NCBI GenBank assembly: GCA_029204225.1
Contig: CM055092.1
Coordinates: 82,934,212 to 82,998,211, forward strand
Source: Diphasiastrum complanatum
Lineage: Eukaryota > Streptophyta > Lycopodiopsida > Lycopodiales > Lycopodiaceae
DNA: 64,000 bases
Direction of reading: 5' to 3'
Positions 12,801 to 25,515 of this stretch are shown here, piece by piece. Below the pieces are notes generated by a model. It was not told where the DNA came from. It was given only the letters and a program-made list of their open reading frames with translations, and ran no database searches. Numbering within the stretch: the first letter of the stretch is position 1; the number at the start of each line of letters is the position of its first letter. Position numbers and translations under genes: made by a program.

Positions 12801-13817
12801 TTGCAGTGTAGATGATGTTACCTTCTCCCTCATAAGACAATAAGGATGTAAAGTATTCCTTATGTCTTGTCATGTGAGATGAGGCTCCACTATCAATCCA
12901 CCAAGGATCATTATCATCTATGTTGGCTAACAAACTTGAAGTCATAACAAGTGATTCACATGTGTTATGTTCTTCCTCATCTATTGTAAGATTTCCTTGC
13001 CTCTCTCCTTGCTCTCTTTTCTTCTTATAACATTCATTTGCAAAATGACCTTTTATCCCACAATAAAAGCACTTGAACTTTGACTTATTGTTCTTAGTAG
13101 AAGAGGAAGAGGAAGAGTGATCATCATGATCAAAGTTACCACCTTTGGACCATTTCCCTTTGCCTTTACCTTTGCCCTTGAATTTGCCTTTTGTGAAGAA
13201 AGCCTCTTCACCTCCACCTTGCAAGGATGCACCATCAAGCTTTGATTGCAACCTATGTTCTTCAGCCAATAAGATTTCTTGCAAGTCAACCACACTTGGC
13301 AAGACTCTTTGAATGGCAAAACTTTGCACAAGGTTAGCATGTTCATTTAGCAAACCATTCAACATAACTTGGACTATTTCACCATCTTTTATGTTCTCAT
13401 CAATGCATGCTAAATCATCACTTAGGGACTTAACTCTCAAGATAAATGCATGAGCACTTTCACCCTCTCTTTGCCTACTAGAAAATATTTGTCTCCTTAG
13501 GGTCAATACCCTAGATGTGGACTTTGATTCAAAGAGCTTCTTTAAGGCATTCCATGCCTCACTTGCACTTTGACACTTTCCAACTTCCTTGAGAAGTTCA
13601 TTTGTAACATTCATTTTAATGATATGAAGAGCCCTTTTGGCCTTCTTATCAAACCTTTGTTGCTCTTGAAGTGTGAGAGGTCTCTCTTCAATTTCTGCAA
13701 CTATGTCCATGAGTTCATTCAACTCAAGTAAGGACTCCATCCTCACTTTCCAAGTAGAGTAGTTTGATGAACTCAACCTTTCACTAGACTCTAGCTGATC
13801 CCACCATTGGAAGCCAT
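9865..13817 (-). pseudogene. Copia J gag-pol polyprotein
   Basis: From 13776 to 9865 one frame encodes about 1300 residues with a single internal stop, TGA at 12222-12220. It replaces Trp in RYTW of the integrase. Domains in order are gag, zinc knuckle CFYCGIKGHFANEC, protease WWIDSGASSHM, integrase zinc region (HKRLGHPNF, CEHCALSKSHR) and integrase core (IDDFSRYT, RSDNGGEY, PQQNGVAERKNRT). RT with LLIYVDDIILSGG and RNase H with SDSDFAGD, SSTEAEYKAL and CDNLSAQSLASN follow. The gag start ATG at 13817 is separated from the main frame by a short frameshift. The final stop uses bases from the 3' LTR (GTG TGA). Confidence 0.95.
9870..9879 (-). promoter_or_regulatory. Polypurine tract of Copia J
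   Basis: The element strand reads GAAGAGGGAG immediately before the LTR start TGTG. The same tract precedes B's LTR at 17410-17419. Confidence 0.9.
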
Positions 13818-14977
13818 GATTCTAATGTTTCTTCAACTTTTAGGTTCTGTCCTAAAGCACTTAGCACTCACTTTTCTCTCAACAAATGATAGATAAAGAG
13901 ATCTATGAAGATTTAGGACCCTAAAACACTTCTATCTTGAACCTAGATGGTTTCCAAGCATAGAAAGGAAGATTGAAACACATGCAACACTTTGCACACA
14001 CTAAGAATGGATTACAAAATCAAACCAACCTGAACACACTCTTGCTTAAGCTCTCAAACTTTCCAGCAAGTGACCAAATCAAGTTATGGTGTGAAGAGTT
14101 ACTTGCATTCTTAGAAAATACCCAAAACTAGGATGCCAAGATTACCTAGTAATGAACAAACTTGATCAACATATGATCAACACACTAAGATATTGATTCA
14201 ACCTGTAAAACCACATGTAAACCACACTTCTAAAAGTTTATAAACTCCAGCAAGTGATAAATACAATATTTAGAGGTGAATGAATGAGCACACTTAGTGA
14301 ATCACAAGACTAGCTTCACTATCTTGTCAAATCTTGGTGTTTAGATGTAGATCTAAGATCACTTCACATGAGAATGTTCCTCAACCTGTTAAGAACCTGA
14401 AAACACACTTGCATAATGGTTAACACCTTCCAGCAAATGCTCCAATCAAATTACATAAGGAGAGTTACTTACATGCTCAACAAAGTACACCAAAATTTAT
14501 GCCAAAATTGATGACAATCTTTACAATATGCTCTTCACAATGGAGCTTACAATATGTTCACCCAAAAAAGGGGATCTTTCATCCAAATGGGAGCTTTGCT
14601 CAGCCTTTAGGAGAATTACAACTCACTCAAAAGAGCATTTGTCATCCACTTAAGGAGAAGTTTCATCCACTTAAGGAGAGTGTTCATCCAAGAATGGAGA
14701 TTGTCAACAATAGGATTGAAAAGAACATTGTTAGTATTGAATATGCACAAGCCTCACAATCACAAATGATTAGGTGTTATGATCTGATCCAAAATAGTTT
14801 CTTTTCAGCCTCTGATCTTCAATAGACCTGAAATATGCTTTTGATCCACAAGTTCAACTCACAAAACAAAGGTTAGTAAGATTTGATCAACAAAGCAATG
14901 CAAAATCATGCTAGAACTTGATCAAACATCCAAATATCACCAAAAATGGAATACTTACTGTAAATAGAAGCCAACCA
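13818..14977 (-). other. Untranslated leader of Copia J
   Basis: About 1.16 kb without coding signal lies between the primer-binding site and gag. It holds a loosely repeated unit (aacctg..acacacttgc..ttccagcaa, near 14035, 14210 and 14390) and short FHPLKE-like repeats on the opposite strand (14560-14690). Element F has a leader of almost the same length. Confidence 0.7.
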
Positions 14978-14989
14978 GCTCTGATACCA
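14978..14989 (-). promoter_or_regulatory. Primer-binding site of Copia J
   Basis: The element strand reads TGGTATCAGAGC directly after the 5' LTR, complementary to initiator Met-tRNA. Confidence 0.95.
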
Positions 14990-15644
14990 TGCGAAAAATA
15001 CAGATCCTAAGTGGATCTAAACTCCAAGATCATTGGCTTGAATGCTTGCACTCCAAACTACATAAGCTAGGAATTGGCAACACATTCTATGCTACCTAGA
15101 ATGCAAAGAACTTGATCAAAAAGCATTTATCACAAATGGAAACTTCCATAAACATCAAGTGCGGCCCAAAATAGCATTATATAGTCCATAATACATCAGC
15201 CTATCACTTTTGGAAAGCACCTAAGATCATACACAATAGCTTGAAGACAATACACACAACAATGCTCTCAATGGAGGAAGAAACAATGACAATGATCTAT
15301 TGATCTCAATGAAGCATACAAAAGGTTTCTCCAACCTGTTCTCCACGACTTCCCTACTATTTATGGATGAGGAAGATGACTCTCTCTCCTCTCTCTAGAA
15401 GGTACTTGACCCTAGATATTCCCTATATAGGAAAAATAGCTAAAAATGGCTTATATGACCAAAATACATCAAAATGGTCTCATTTTGAAGGGTATGAAGT
15501 TTGACACTTCATCATACTGAAAAAATACAGTAAATAAAAACATTGTGGCCTGGTTCACACGTGCAAAACTCCAGAACCAAAACTATTTACAATTTTAGCC
15601 AATTTAGGCCTCAAACTAGCTAGGAAATGTTGACAATTTTCACA
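14990..15644 (-). repeat. 5' LTR of Copia J
   Basis: 655 bp. The inner terminus is TGCGAAAAATACAG against TGTGAAAAATACAG in the other LTR; the rest is nearly identical. Followed at 15645 by the target duplication GTTCA. A TATATAGG run (near 15423) may be the promoter TATA region, but orientation and start site are not established. Confidence 0.95.
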
Positions 15645-15649
15645 GTTCA

Positions 15650-15915
15650 TTCATATATCTAACCATCACAAGACCTGATATTAGCTTTTGTGCTGGTAGA
15701 CTAAGTCAATTTATGCATGATCCTAGTGTGGAGCATTGGAAACTAAGCAAGAGAGTATTGAGGTACATCTTGGGTTCTAGAAATTTTGGCATTGTTTATA
15801 GAGGATCATCAGCTAACTTGTATGTATTTTTAGATTTGGACTTTGCTAGAGATCAAGTGGATAGGAAATCCATAAGTGCACATGCTATTTTTATAGGTGA
15901 TGGAGATATCTCTTG
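15650..15915 (+). pseudogene. Copia B, RT end and RNase H start
   Basis: Picks up B's frame after J: LTITRPDISF, then RLSQFMHDPSVEHWKL, RVLRYILGSRNFG, the RNase H DLDFARDQVDRKSISAHA and GDGDIS. It ends at TCTTG, the target site of the next insertion. The RNase H catalytic DxDFAGD motif is changed to DLDFARD. Confidence 0.9.
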
Positions 15916-17037
<1,122 letters not shown>

Positions 17038-17042
17038 TCTTA

Positions 17043-17397
17043 GATGTTGAAGAAACAAGCTACAATCTTATTGTCATCTAGTGAGGCCGAGTACAAAGCT
17101 CTTACATCTTGTACAAAGGAGATGCTATGGATCAAAATGATGGTAATGGATTTTCACTTGCTGGATTTTTCAAAGAGTTCAGTCATCTTTTGTAATAATC
17201 TTTCAGCCAGTAATCCTATTTTTCATGCAAGGAGCAAGCATATTGAAGTACTTATCATTTTGTGAGAGAACAAGTCATGGAAAAAGAACTGGAGCTTCAA
17301 CATGTCTCATCAAGGGAGTGTGTGGATGATGTCTTCACCAAATCATTGATAAAAGACTTGTTTATGAATCTCACTTGGAGTTCTATCTAGATCTATG
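17043..17397 (+). pseudogene. Copia B RNase H, C-terminal part
   Basis: Continues with LKKQATILLSSSEAEYKALTSCTKEMLWIK, then FCNNLSASNPIFHARSKHIEV. A frame change near 17255 is followed by LELQHVSSRECVDDVF and the end of pol. The catalytic Asp of CDN is Asn here (CNN). It ends just upstream of the purine tract. Confidence 0.88.
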
Positions 17398-17419
17398 CTA
17401 AAACTAGTTGAAGAGGGAG

Positions 17420-18071
17420 TGTGAAAAAGTCAACTAGTTTAGTTGTTTGATCTTAGCAATTTTGAGGCCAAATTTAGATCTCAACTTAGAGATAGATTTT
17501 TTTATGTCAATAAAGGCCTAAATAGTGTTTGGACTATTTTTGGCAAGTATATAAGTGGATGAGGTCAAGTTTGGACCCCATTCTAATTGGCTGATTTTCA
17601 TACATTTCATCTAGACTAGAATTTCTAGGTCATTTGGTGAGATACCAAGAAATTACCATTTAGGTCAAGTTTAGGGCAAGTGGCCAAATTAAATTTGAGA
17701 AGCTATAAATAGTACTAGTAGTTTGGATCACATGTCATTGTATTCTCTTTTGATGTGGAGAATTCATCTCTTATGATTCTATGTCTATCTCATGTGTTTT
17801 TCTCTAGATATCTTGAGTTTCTATGTACAGAATGCTAATTGTCTCGTTGATCTTGCTTCCACACGTGTGAAGGATAGTAGGATATTGTTGTAGTATGAAC
17901 AGGATAGTACCTTACTGTAATTAAGTGCTTATGATCAGATCTTTGTGCATTTCTAAGTTCTAGCATGCATAAAGTAGTGATTTCTATCTTCTAGATATTT
18001 CTAGATGTGCAACCAAATTTGGCTAAGATCTTGTTGATCCATCAAATATGTTTGGATTTGATTTTTTCACA
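17420..18071 (+). repeat. 3' LTR of Copia B
   Basis: A 652-bp block starts TGTGAAAAAGTCAAC after the purine tract GAAGAGGGAG (17410-17419) and ends GATTTTTTCACA. J's LTR has similar ends and length (655 bp), so B and J are related Copia families. Confidence 0.85.
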
Positions 18072-18130
18072 ACCATTGATCAAGACTACTTTCATAAATT
18101 TTAGATCTATAAATTTCTTTTAAGGAGGAG

Positions 18131-18715
18131 TGTGAAATTGTAAAAGCCATCTATCTTCAGGTTTGCGGGTTCTCTTTCAAAACCACTCATTGTACACTTA
18201 TAAATAAGATTAGGCCAAATTTGGAAGTGGATTAGCTTGTGGTAGTGTTAGCTAGTGACACTTGGCTTGATTCTAGAGGATAAGTGACATATCACCTCTT
18301 GATTCTATCTGTCAATTTGGGCCAATAATATTGTCAAGTGCACCAAAATGGTCCAATCATTGTAAGAGGTGTCATGTAGGAGGTCCAGTCATTGTAAGAG
18401 GTGGTGGTGATCATAGGGGTCCAATCAAATTCCTTCATTATCATACTCTTGGATCTTGAGATACTACCAGTGAGAGTGAGAGAGAATCCATACTTGTTTT
18501 TTTGTCTCAAGATCTTGATGTAGCAAGCTCCAACACTTAGTTTTTTTATGACATTCTCTATCTACTTGAGAGCTCTTTGTAATATTCTCTCTCTACCCGA
18601 TAGCAAGCCAAATCTATACTTAGGTTTTTTCTATGGAAAGTGTACTTTCATTATGTGAGATGAATGTTTGCTAGCTGATGCATTTTACCCTTTACGAAAA
18701 GTGTCCTTGATAGAG
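18131..18715 (+). repeat. LTR fragment of the E/G Copia family
   Basis: A tract TTTTAAGGAGGAG (18118-18130) precedes TGTGAAATTGTAAAAGCCATCTATC. That is very close to the purine tract and LTR start of element G (25268-25305). No right terminus was found before gypsy K begins near 18721, so the end is approximate and the element is truncated. Confidence 0.6.
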
Positions 18716-18720
18716 TAGCT

Positions 18721-19840
18721 GGGACCGAAGCCTACAGTTTTTTTAGATGACTTTAGCAATTAAAACCAGGTGAAGATAGCACCCCAAGACCAACATGGGG
18801 AACCTATGCCTATAAGGTGATGCCATTCGGACTTTGCAATGCCCCAAGCACTTTCCAGCGAGTCATGTAGGTGGCATTCAAAGAGTATTTACAAAAAAAT
18901 TTGGAAATTTTCTTGGACAATCTGTGCGTGCATAGACCAGACTCAGAACACTTATCCAATTTGGAGAAGGTGCTACAAAAATGCCGTGAATTCCATATCT
19001 CCTTGAATCTAGAAAAATGTCAATTTTGGATTACACATGGCTTGATTCTCGGCCATATAGTATCCAGACATGGGATCGCCACAGACCTATCAAAAATCAG
19101 GATCATTGTTGATCTACCATCACCAGGAACGATCCGCGAGGTCTACATCTTTATGGGTCATGCTAACTACTATAAAATATTCATTCTAGATTTTGCGGAG
19201 TTAGCACGACCAATTTACAAACTCACAACGGATCCACATTGGAATGAGAAAGCCCTAAAGGCTTTCCAAAAACTCAAAGATGCATTGGTTTCAGCACCAA
19301 ACCTACGTCCGCCCAATTGGTCCATTGATTTCATGTGCATACAGACGCATCAAAGTATGCAGTTGGAGCAGTCTTAACCCAGCCAGGAAAAACAAAAAAA
19401 AATTTCCGATCCGATTTGCAGGCCGACACCTCAGTGATATAGAAATGAATTATTCAACCACAGAGCGAGAAGCATTGGCAATGATTTATGCGGTTGAGAA
19501 GTTTCAGCACTACCTGATGGCCACACACTTTGCTTTTTATACAGACCATCAACCCTTGCTCTATCTTGTTAACAAAACCTGCAACACAGGGAGAATCACC
19601 AAATGGCTACTTCTGTTGTTAGAGTTTGATTATCGGATAGTAGTTCACAAGGGAAGACAACACTACATGGCAGATCATGTGTCGTGTATCAAGGAGAAGG
19701 AGGTTGCAACCCAACCCGATGACGAGCTACCATATGTTGCCTTATTTTATGTACACACAGTACCGGAGTGGGCTACCAACATAGTTGAATATCTAATTCA
19801 GGGCCAACCAGACAGATCATTACCAAAGGCGGATCAATAG
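18721..19840 (+). pseudogene. Gypsy K reverse transcriptase and RNase H
   Basis: RT motifs are YSFLDDF-like near 18735, AYKVMPFGLCNAPSTFQRVM, then FLDN in place of FxDD near 18912, so the second catalytic Asp is lost. GLILGHIVSRHGIATDLSKI and the connection region follow. A TAG at 18868-18870 interrupts the RT. A frameshift near 19335 leads into RNase H: RHLSDIEMNYSTTEREALAM, FYTDHQPLLYLVN and GRQHYMADHVS. The frame closes at 19840. Confidence 0.88.
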
Positions 19841-20440
19841 AAATTAATCTTGAAAGCTAGATCTTATCAGTTTATTGCCGACCAATTGTACCGAAGAGGA
19901 CCAGATAGGATTCTTCAGCGGTGTATTCTTTCTCATGAGGCCACCCAAATCATTTCGCTTTCACACATGAAGGCATGGGTGGAGGCCATTTTGCATCCGA
20001 CATTACAGTTCGCAAGATCCTGCAATCAGGATGTTGGTGGCCAACGATTCATAAGGATACGGAGGACTACCTGAGGAAGTGCGATGTGTGCCAAAGGGCA
20101 AGGAGACCAACGAGACTGAATTATGACCTACTACACTCGGTCTTAGCCCAAGCACCATTCAAAAAGTGAGGATTGGATTACATTGGTCCAATTCACCCTG
20201 CAGCAAAAAGTACCCAGGCTCGATACATAATCGTGGCCACTGACTATCTCACCAAGTGGGTCGAAGCCAAGGCAGTAAGAGTAGCTGATGCTAGGACCAT
20301 TGCCAAGTTCATCTATGAAAATATCATTGTGTGCTTTGGATGCCCGGTAGAGATAGTCAACGATCGCGGAAGTCATTTCATCAATGAGACCATCAAGGTC
20401 CTGTTGGAGGAATTCTTCGTGATCCATAGAACCAGTACTG
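19841..20440 (+). pseudogene. Gypsy K integrase, N-terminal and core part
   Basis: The zinc-binding region (GGGHFASDITVRKIL, CDVCQRA) is followed by the core LDYIGPIHPAAKS with the first catalytic Asp, and by NDRGSHFINE with the second. A TGA at 20167-20169 replaces the Trp expected before GLDYIGPI. Homology stops at VIHR (about 20430), where the insertion begins. Confidence 0.88.
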
Positions 20441-21512
20441 TTACATACCTATGTAACTAGCAATACTTCAGACCCCTAATGGTCCATTTAGTGTTGGGGG
20501 CTAAATGGCAAGGTACCTTAGAATTAAGGATATGTGCCCTTGGATAAGGGCAGACAAGTGACTATACCTTAGTCGGAGGTATGGAGTCACGTGACCCTTG
20601 GATAAGGAGTATCCTTACTATTAAGGATAGGTGCCTTAGATTAAGGTACTAGTGTCCTTGGTAAAGAGCAAGTAGGTGTCTATGCCTTGGATGGAGGTAT
20701 GGAACCTAGAGAGATGTTAGAAAGTCATTGGATGACTATTTTTCTAAACCTTGGGCCTCAACCTTGAACCATATCACTTTATTGGTCTAGGACCAAAGTA
20801 TACATGCACAACTTGGGCAATGGGACCTAGTAGGAGGGCGCCCTTCTAAAGTGTCCATTGAGTTCCCAACTCCCACAAGAAAGGCATTCAAAGAGTCATA
20901 GATTATGGAAGGAGTCTCTTGACCTTCCATAAGCCTATGAAGGCTCTTGGAGATTCTCTAACTCCCCTACGCTTCTCTCTCTCTCTCATTGGATGAGCAT
21001 GGAACTCCATAGTGCATTGAAGGGGTCCATGGGCCATCTATATGAGGGTAGTAGGGCGCCCATTGGGAGGAGAGAGATCTCTCTTGTTTGCTTTGCTTAT
21101 GCTCTAGTGTTGCTACTAATGTGTAGAGTGCTTTCTTGTGGTAGTATGCTTAAGGTTTGGATCGTGCTTATGGTATGGGACATAAGTAGGGTTTGGATCT
21201 TGAGTATGCTATGGAGTGTTGTGGTATGTTTGTGATTTGTTTATGGTTAGCAAGGGGGTGCTAGATAGGTCTTTCTTGGAGCTTGGATCTAGCATGGTTG
21301 GGTGGTGAATACTTGAGGCCAGCTTGTTATCTATCTTTGTGCTTAAAGAGTAGGGACACAGGTGGAGGAGAGATCCTTGGAGGCTTGCAGATTGTTACTT
21401 GCAGGTGGAGGCATCCTAGCTTGGAGTTGGGGAGCATCTTGAAGCTTGCAGATTGCTTGGAGGACATTTGGAGGCTCTACCTTGGATTTGGAGGACTTCC
21501 TCACCTCTACTT
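20441..21512. mobile_element. Unclassified ~1.07-kb insertion in gypsy K integrase
   Basis: The integrase frame breaks after VIHR and resumes at TTLYYP, so the DNA between was inserted. The best candidate left end is near TGTTACATACC (20440), but I see no clear CA terminus or perfect target duplication. The insert starts with two degenerate ~115-bp copies of a unit built from ttaaggata.gtgcc, ccttgg and ggaggtatgga (20520-20705). No coding motif was recognised. It could be a solo LTR with eroded ends. Confidence 0.6.
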
Positions 21513-21895
21513 GTAAAAACTACGCTTTATTATCCTCGCGGTAATGGGCAAGCAGAATCATCCAATAAGATCCTGTGTAGCGTGCTCACAAAAATAGTTG
21601 AAGCTAGCAGATCAGATTGGAAACACAAGTTGCATGCTGCTCTGTGGGAGTTCAAGACAGCATATAAGAGAAGCACTGATTAAACACCCTTCCAATCAGT
21701 AGAGTTTTTAGTCCCTTCATCCAGGATTGCCACAACGCAATGCCTTGATCAATTTAGATCTCTAAAATTACGCCATGAAGCTTTGCATAAACTCTGTGAA
21801 ACACGCTTACTAGTTGTGCATGCACTGGCAGCTGAAAAGGAAAGACGCAAGGCATGGCACGATCGTTGGTTACAAGATTCAGCCAGATTTGGCTA
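21513..21895 (+). pseudogene. Gypsy K integrase C-terminal part
   Basis: Resumes with TTLYYPRGNGQAESSNKIL, which carries the catalytic Glu, then SDWKHKLHAALWEFKTAYK. A stop at 21681-21683 is followed in frame by TPFQSVEFLVPS and by EKERRKAWHDRW, the C-terminal region of gypsy integrases. Homology fades near 21895. Confidence 0.88.
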
Positions 21896-22147
21896 GATCA
21901 AGGAGAATCCATCAAGATCCAAGAGAGATCCAGATCGAGATAAGATCAATAGGAAAGCAAATCATCAGATTACACCAATAAGGTCCCAATTTGTAGATCA
22001 GACACCTCGATCTCAATAACTATGTTGAAATAAGGGCAAAATTCACCCAAAACTGATGGATCTGCTACCAAATATCTATCAAAACTTTCAGAGAGTTACT
22101 AACAGTCAGATCTAACATGGATGAAGCAGATTACCAGTTTGCAAAAG

Positions 22148-22782
22148 TTAAAAATCAAAGAATCTCAAGATCTCGTCAAAAAACACTAAAAGAGCACTTT
22201 TTTCATGATTTTTGGAGATCCTCTGGGAGATAGCTCTTGAAACTTGGACAGTCACTAGCCCATCTCCAAACAACCTCGCTAACTGTGGAGCTCTAAAAGT
22301 TGTTTTCGTCGAAATAAAATGAGCCATTTTGGTCAGACGGTCAACTCTGACCCATATAGCATCATTACCCTTTTGGGTTTTAGGCAGGCCTACTATAAAA
22401 TCCATGGAGATATTCTCCCATTTACCAGCTGGTATATCTAAGGGCTGCAACAACCCTCCTGCCTTGAAATGCTCTGCTTTATTTACTTGACATTTTTGGC
22501 AACTGGTTACATACTGTTGGATGTCCTTTTTCATACTGGGCCAGAAAAAACATCTACTACTATATTGAATTTCCCCCGTCTATATCTGATAGACATATCA
22601 AACTCTTGCATCAACTCTGCCCAACGAGCTTTCCGACCTCTAAGATCAGGTTGATTGCAAAGGTATTTGAGACTTTCATGGTCTGTCAAGACTTCAAAGT
22701 TGGCACCATACAAATAATGCCTCCAAGTCTTAAGGGCATGGACTTTAGAAAAGAGTTCCTTTTCTAGATCAAGATCTAACAC
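22148..22782 (-). pseudogene. Chromovirus-like gypsy RNase H and integrase fragment
   Basis: On the minus strand, 22782-22531 encodes the end of RNase H (KELFSKVHALKTWRHYL, FEVLTDHESLKYL, LRGRKARWAELMQEFD). It is followed by an integrase N-terminus and core (YVTSCQKCQVNKAEHF, SMDFIVGLPKTQKGNDAIWV, DRLTKMAHFI). The wording matches plant chromoviruses rather than the Tat-like H and K. Homology ends within the core near 22260, before the second catalytic Asp, so the fragment is truncated. Confidence 0.85.
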
Positions 22783-23461
<679 letters not shown>

Positions 23462-23494
23462 TGAGATACAGAGAGCTACATAGCCATAGAGGAG

Positions 23495-23607
<113 letters not shown>

Positions 23608-24131
23608 TGGCATTTTACATTTCAAGGTACTGCAAACACTTCTCTTGCAAGGCACAGTCATCGTAGACGCAACAATATAGAGGTAATAAAGAGCATTGCG
23701 AATTTGAGCATGATCTCTTTAAAATTCTCCAGCAGAGGATTTTTGCCCTCCTCAACGAATTGCAAAATCATCAAGGTAAGTTGTTTCCTAAAAAGAAAAA
23801 ATACAAAGTAAGCTTCAATATAAAATCTAAAATTACAGATCAACTAGTACAATACAAGATACAAAACCTACACATTCGGCTTTGTCTTCCTCGATTACTA
23901 TCTCACCATCAATATTATGTCCACCTTTCGATGTCAATAAGATTGGTGAATAGACAGTTGGTTTTGGAAAACCAAGCTTGATGTTGCTTTTGACAGAAAG
24001 TTTTATTTTAATCACCTGGATGTTGTCCTTCAAATACTTTCTAAACATAGCAAGAGAGTAGATCAAATGGTTCTATCAAGAGACTTGGTGAGGGAGATAG
24101 TCACAAGTCAAGAAGAAGAGAAGTATGTGAA

Positions 24132-24767
24132 GTGTTCAAAGTAGGATGTACTTTGAATGATGTCATTGTGAATGATAGTGAGGAAGAATCATTATCATAT
24201 GAGTCATTACCTAAATCATTGAGTAGAAGTTCTTGTTTGAAAAAAGAGAGTACTTTAATCATCCTTATGTTGAAGGTACTAATGATTTTTTTCATGGCTT
24301 CTAATTTTTTTAAGATTTCTACTTCTTATGATGCAATCATTAAGAGGGAGTCTTATGAAGGAAAGAGCAATGGAAGATTGGTTCTTGGGAAGATCCAAGG
24401 CATGGATCTCACATCTCTTCATCAACTCAAAGGATTCTATGATTATGAATTGATCACTCATGATCAAGATGACAAAAGGTTGGTTGGAGAAGACTACATG
24501 GAGCAAATTGAAAGGCAATTTCTTCAAGGCAAGGGAGATCTCATTGGTGAGCTTATTGAGGTTTGTTATGGACTCAAGAAGGCTGGATTTATTAGGTTTG
24601 ATACTCATCTTCACCTACTCTACTTCATGTTGGATGGAAAGTTTGGAATATATCTTTTGATTTATGATGGTGGTATTGTTTTCACTAACCTTTGTGGAAA
24701 TTCGAGATCAAGCATTGATGAGATCTTGTTGGATCTAGATCATATGTTTGAGAGGGAGTATTTCTAG
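24132..24767 (+). pseudogene. Diverged Copia RT-like open frame without active site
   Basis: About 211 open codons. The last ~110 align by eye with Copia J's RT. EDYMEQIERQF matches the YMEQPEG region, VCYGLKKAG matches SLYGLKQAP, RFDTHLHLLYFML matches the region before YVDD, and LLIYDGGIVFT stands where J has LLIYVDDIILS. DEILLDLDHMFERE then matches DEIKMALKREFE. The catalytic YVDD has become YDGG, so polymerase activity is not expected. The upstream half (Ser/Glu-rich, then GKSNGRLVLGKIQGMDL) is not recognised. The GTG at 24132 is only where the frame opens; no real start is supported. Confidence 0.65.
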
Positions 24768-24988
24768 AGGTTCAGGTGCATAACTCTTGAAAGTCTCAGG
24801 CATCTCGTGAACTAGTGCTCGTCGAGATTCCTCTTTCAGCATATTGATCTTAGCCGACTGGTCATCAAGATTAGGTTCATTTTGGATAGAGTTCATTGTG
24901 TTTGGACTAATAAAGCTAGTGTGCTTAATCTTGAATATTGCTCATGGTATAATCTTGATCTATATGATCTTTGTGATCATGATGAGGC

Positions 24989-25183
24989 ATGGAGGCCTCA
25001 AATTTTTCAGATTCTTATGCAGCCATCTTCATGCATGTGGAGTTCTCAAATTTGAGATCAGGATCAAGCATGGAGGAGGCATATCGACATAGTGGCAGAT
25101 TGGCGGAATATTTTTCAGAGGCATTTGGAAAAGATTTCTATCAAAGAGATCTTATCATGGATTTGGTAAGCATGCTGCTATGA
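24989..25183 (+). pseudogene. C-terminal pol remnant of element G
   Basis: EYFSEAFGKDFYQRDLIMDL aligns with the end of J's pol, DIFTKPLGKDLYLMHRSNLG, and lies just upstream of the purine tract as expected. The sequence between this and the RT-like frame is shifted in frame and poorly conserved. RNase H catalytic motifs are not visible. Confidence 0.5.
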
Positions 25184-25271
25184 TGGATTCTTTGATCATC
25201 TTCACTTCAAATGCAAAGCAAAGAATCCAAACACACAAAAGATCTTCATCAACATCAGATAGATATATTTT

Positions 25272-25280
25272 AAGGAGGAG
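25272..25280 (+). promoter_or_regulatory. Polypurine tract of element G
   Basis: AAGGAGGAG directly before the LTR start TGTGAAG. The same tract occurs at 18122-18130, and GAGGAGGAG precedes element E's 3' LTR. Confidence 0.75.
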
Positions 25281-25515
25281 TGTGAAGAATTGTAAAACAT
25301 ATCTATCTTACATATGTTGATTTTGGGGGTTCTACCCATGTAAATTGATTGTACATATTCAAGGTGTGTGAATTGAGCACATATCCTTGTAGAATAGGAT
25401 GAGTTTGAGTTAGGTAGATCAAGTTCCAATGAATTGAGCACATATCCTTGTAGAATAGGATGAGTTTGAGTTAGGTAGTCTAGTTGATCTAGTATGACAT
25501 GCAACAATTTTCACA
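25281..25515 (+). repeat. LTR of element G with internal tandem duplication
   Basis: A 235-bp block with ends TGTGAAGAATTG and CAATTTTCACA. It contains a ~63-bp tandem duplication (gaattgagcacatatccttg at about 25370 and 25433). It is much shorter than the 701-bp LTR of element E, so it may have an internal deletion. Confidence 0.7.

Larger units (their letters stand above)
9215..15644 (-). mobile_element. Full-length Copia element J (recent insertion)
   Basis: This 6430-bp element has two 655-bp LTRs that I find differing at only about two positions (tgtg/tgcg at the terminus, tacag/tatag inside). Both flanks carry the same five bases, GTTCA (9210-9214 and 15645-15649), a target-site duplication in B's RT. 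On the minus strand the order is LTR, primer-binding site, 1.16-kb leader, gag-protease-integrase-RT-RNase H in one frame, purine tract, LTR. Near-identical LTRs mean a recent insertion. A TGA within integrase and a frame break at the gag start argue that this copy is not autonomous now. Confidence 0.96.
18721..21895 (+). mobile_element. Decayed Ty3/gypsy (Tat-like) element K
   Basis: RT, RNase H and integrase of a gypsy element follow in order, interrupted by a ~1.07-kb insertion at 20441-21512 that lies between the second and third integrase catalytic residues. No LTRs or gag are present, so both ends are truncated. Sequence style matches gypsy H at the start of the window. Confidence 0.85.
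24050..25515 (+). mobile_element. Copia-derived non-autonomous element G (3' part)
   Basis: A pol-derived but eroded reading frame (24132-24767), a C-terminal pol remnant (24989-25183), a purine tract and an LTR with TGTGAA..TTCACA ends follow each other in normal Copia order. No 5' LTR, primer-binding site or gag was found, so only the 3' part is seen. The LTR start, TGTGAAGAATTG, is identical to that of element E at 38903, which ties the two to one family. Confidence 0.65.
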
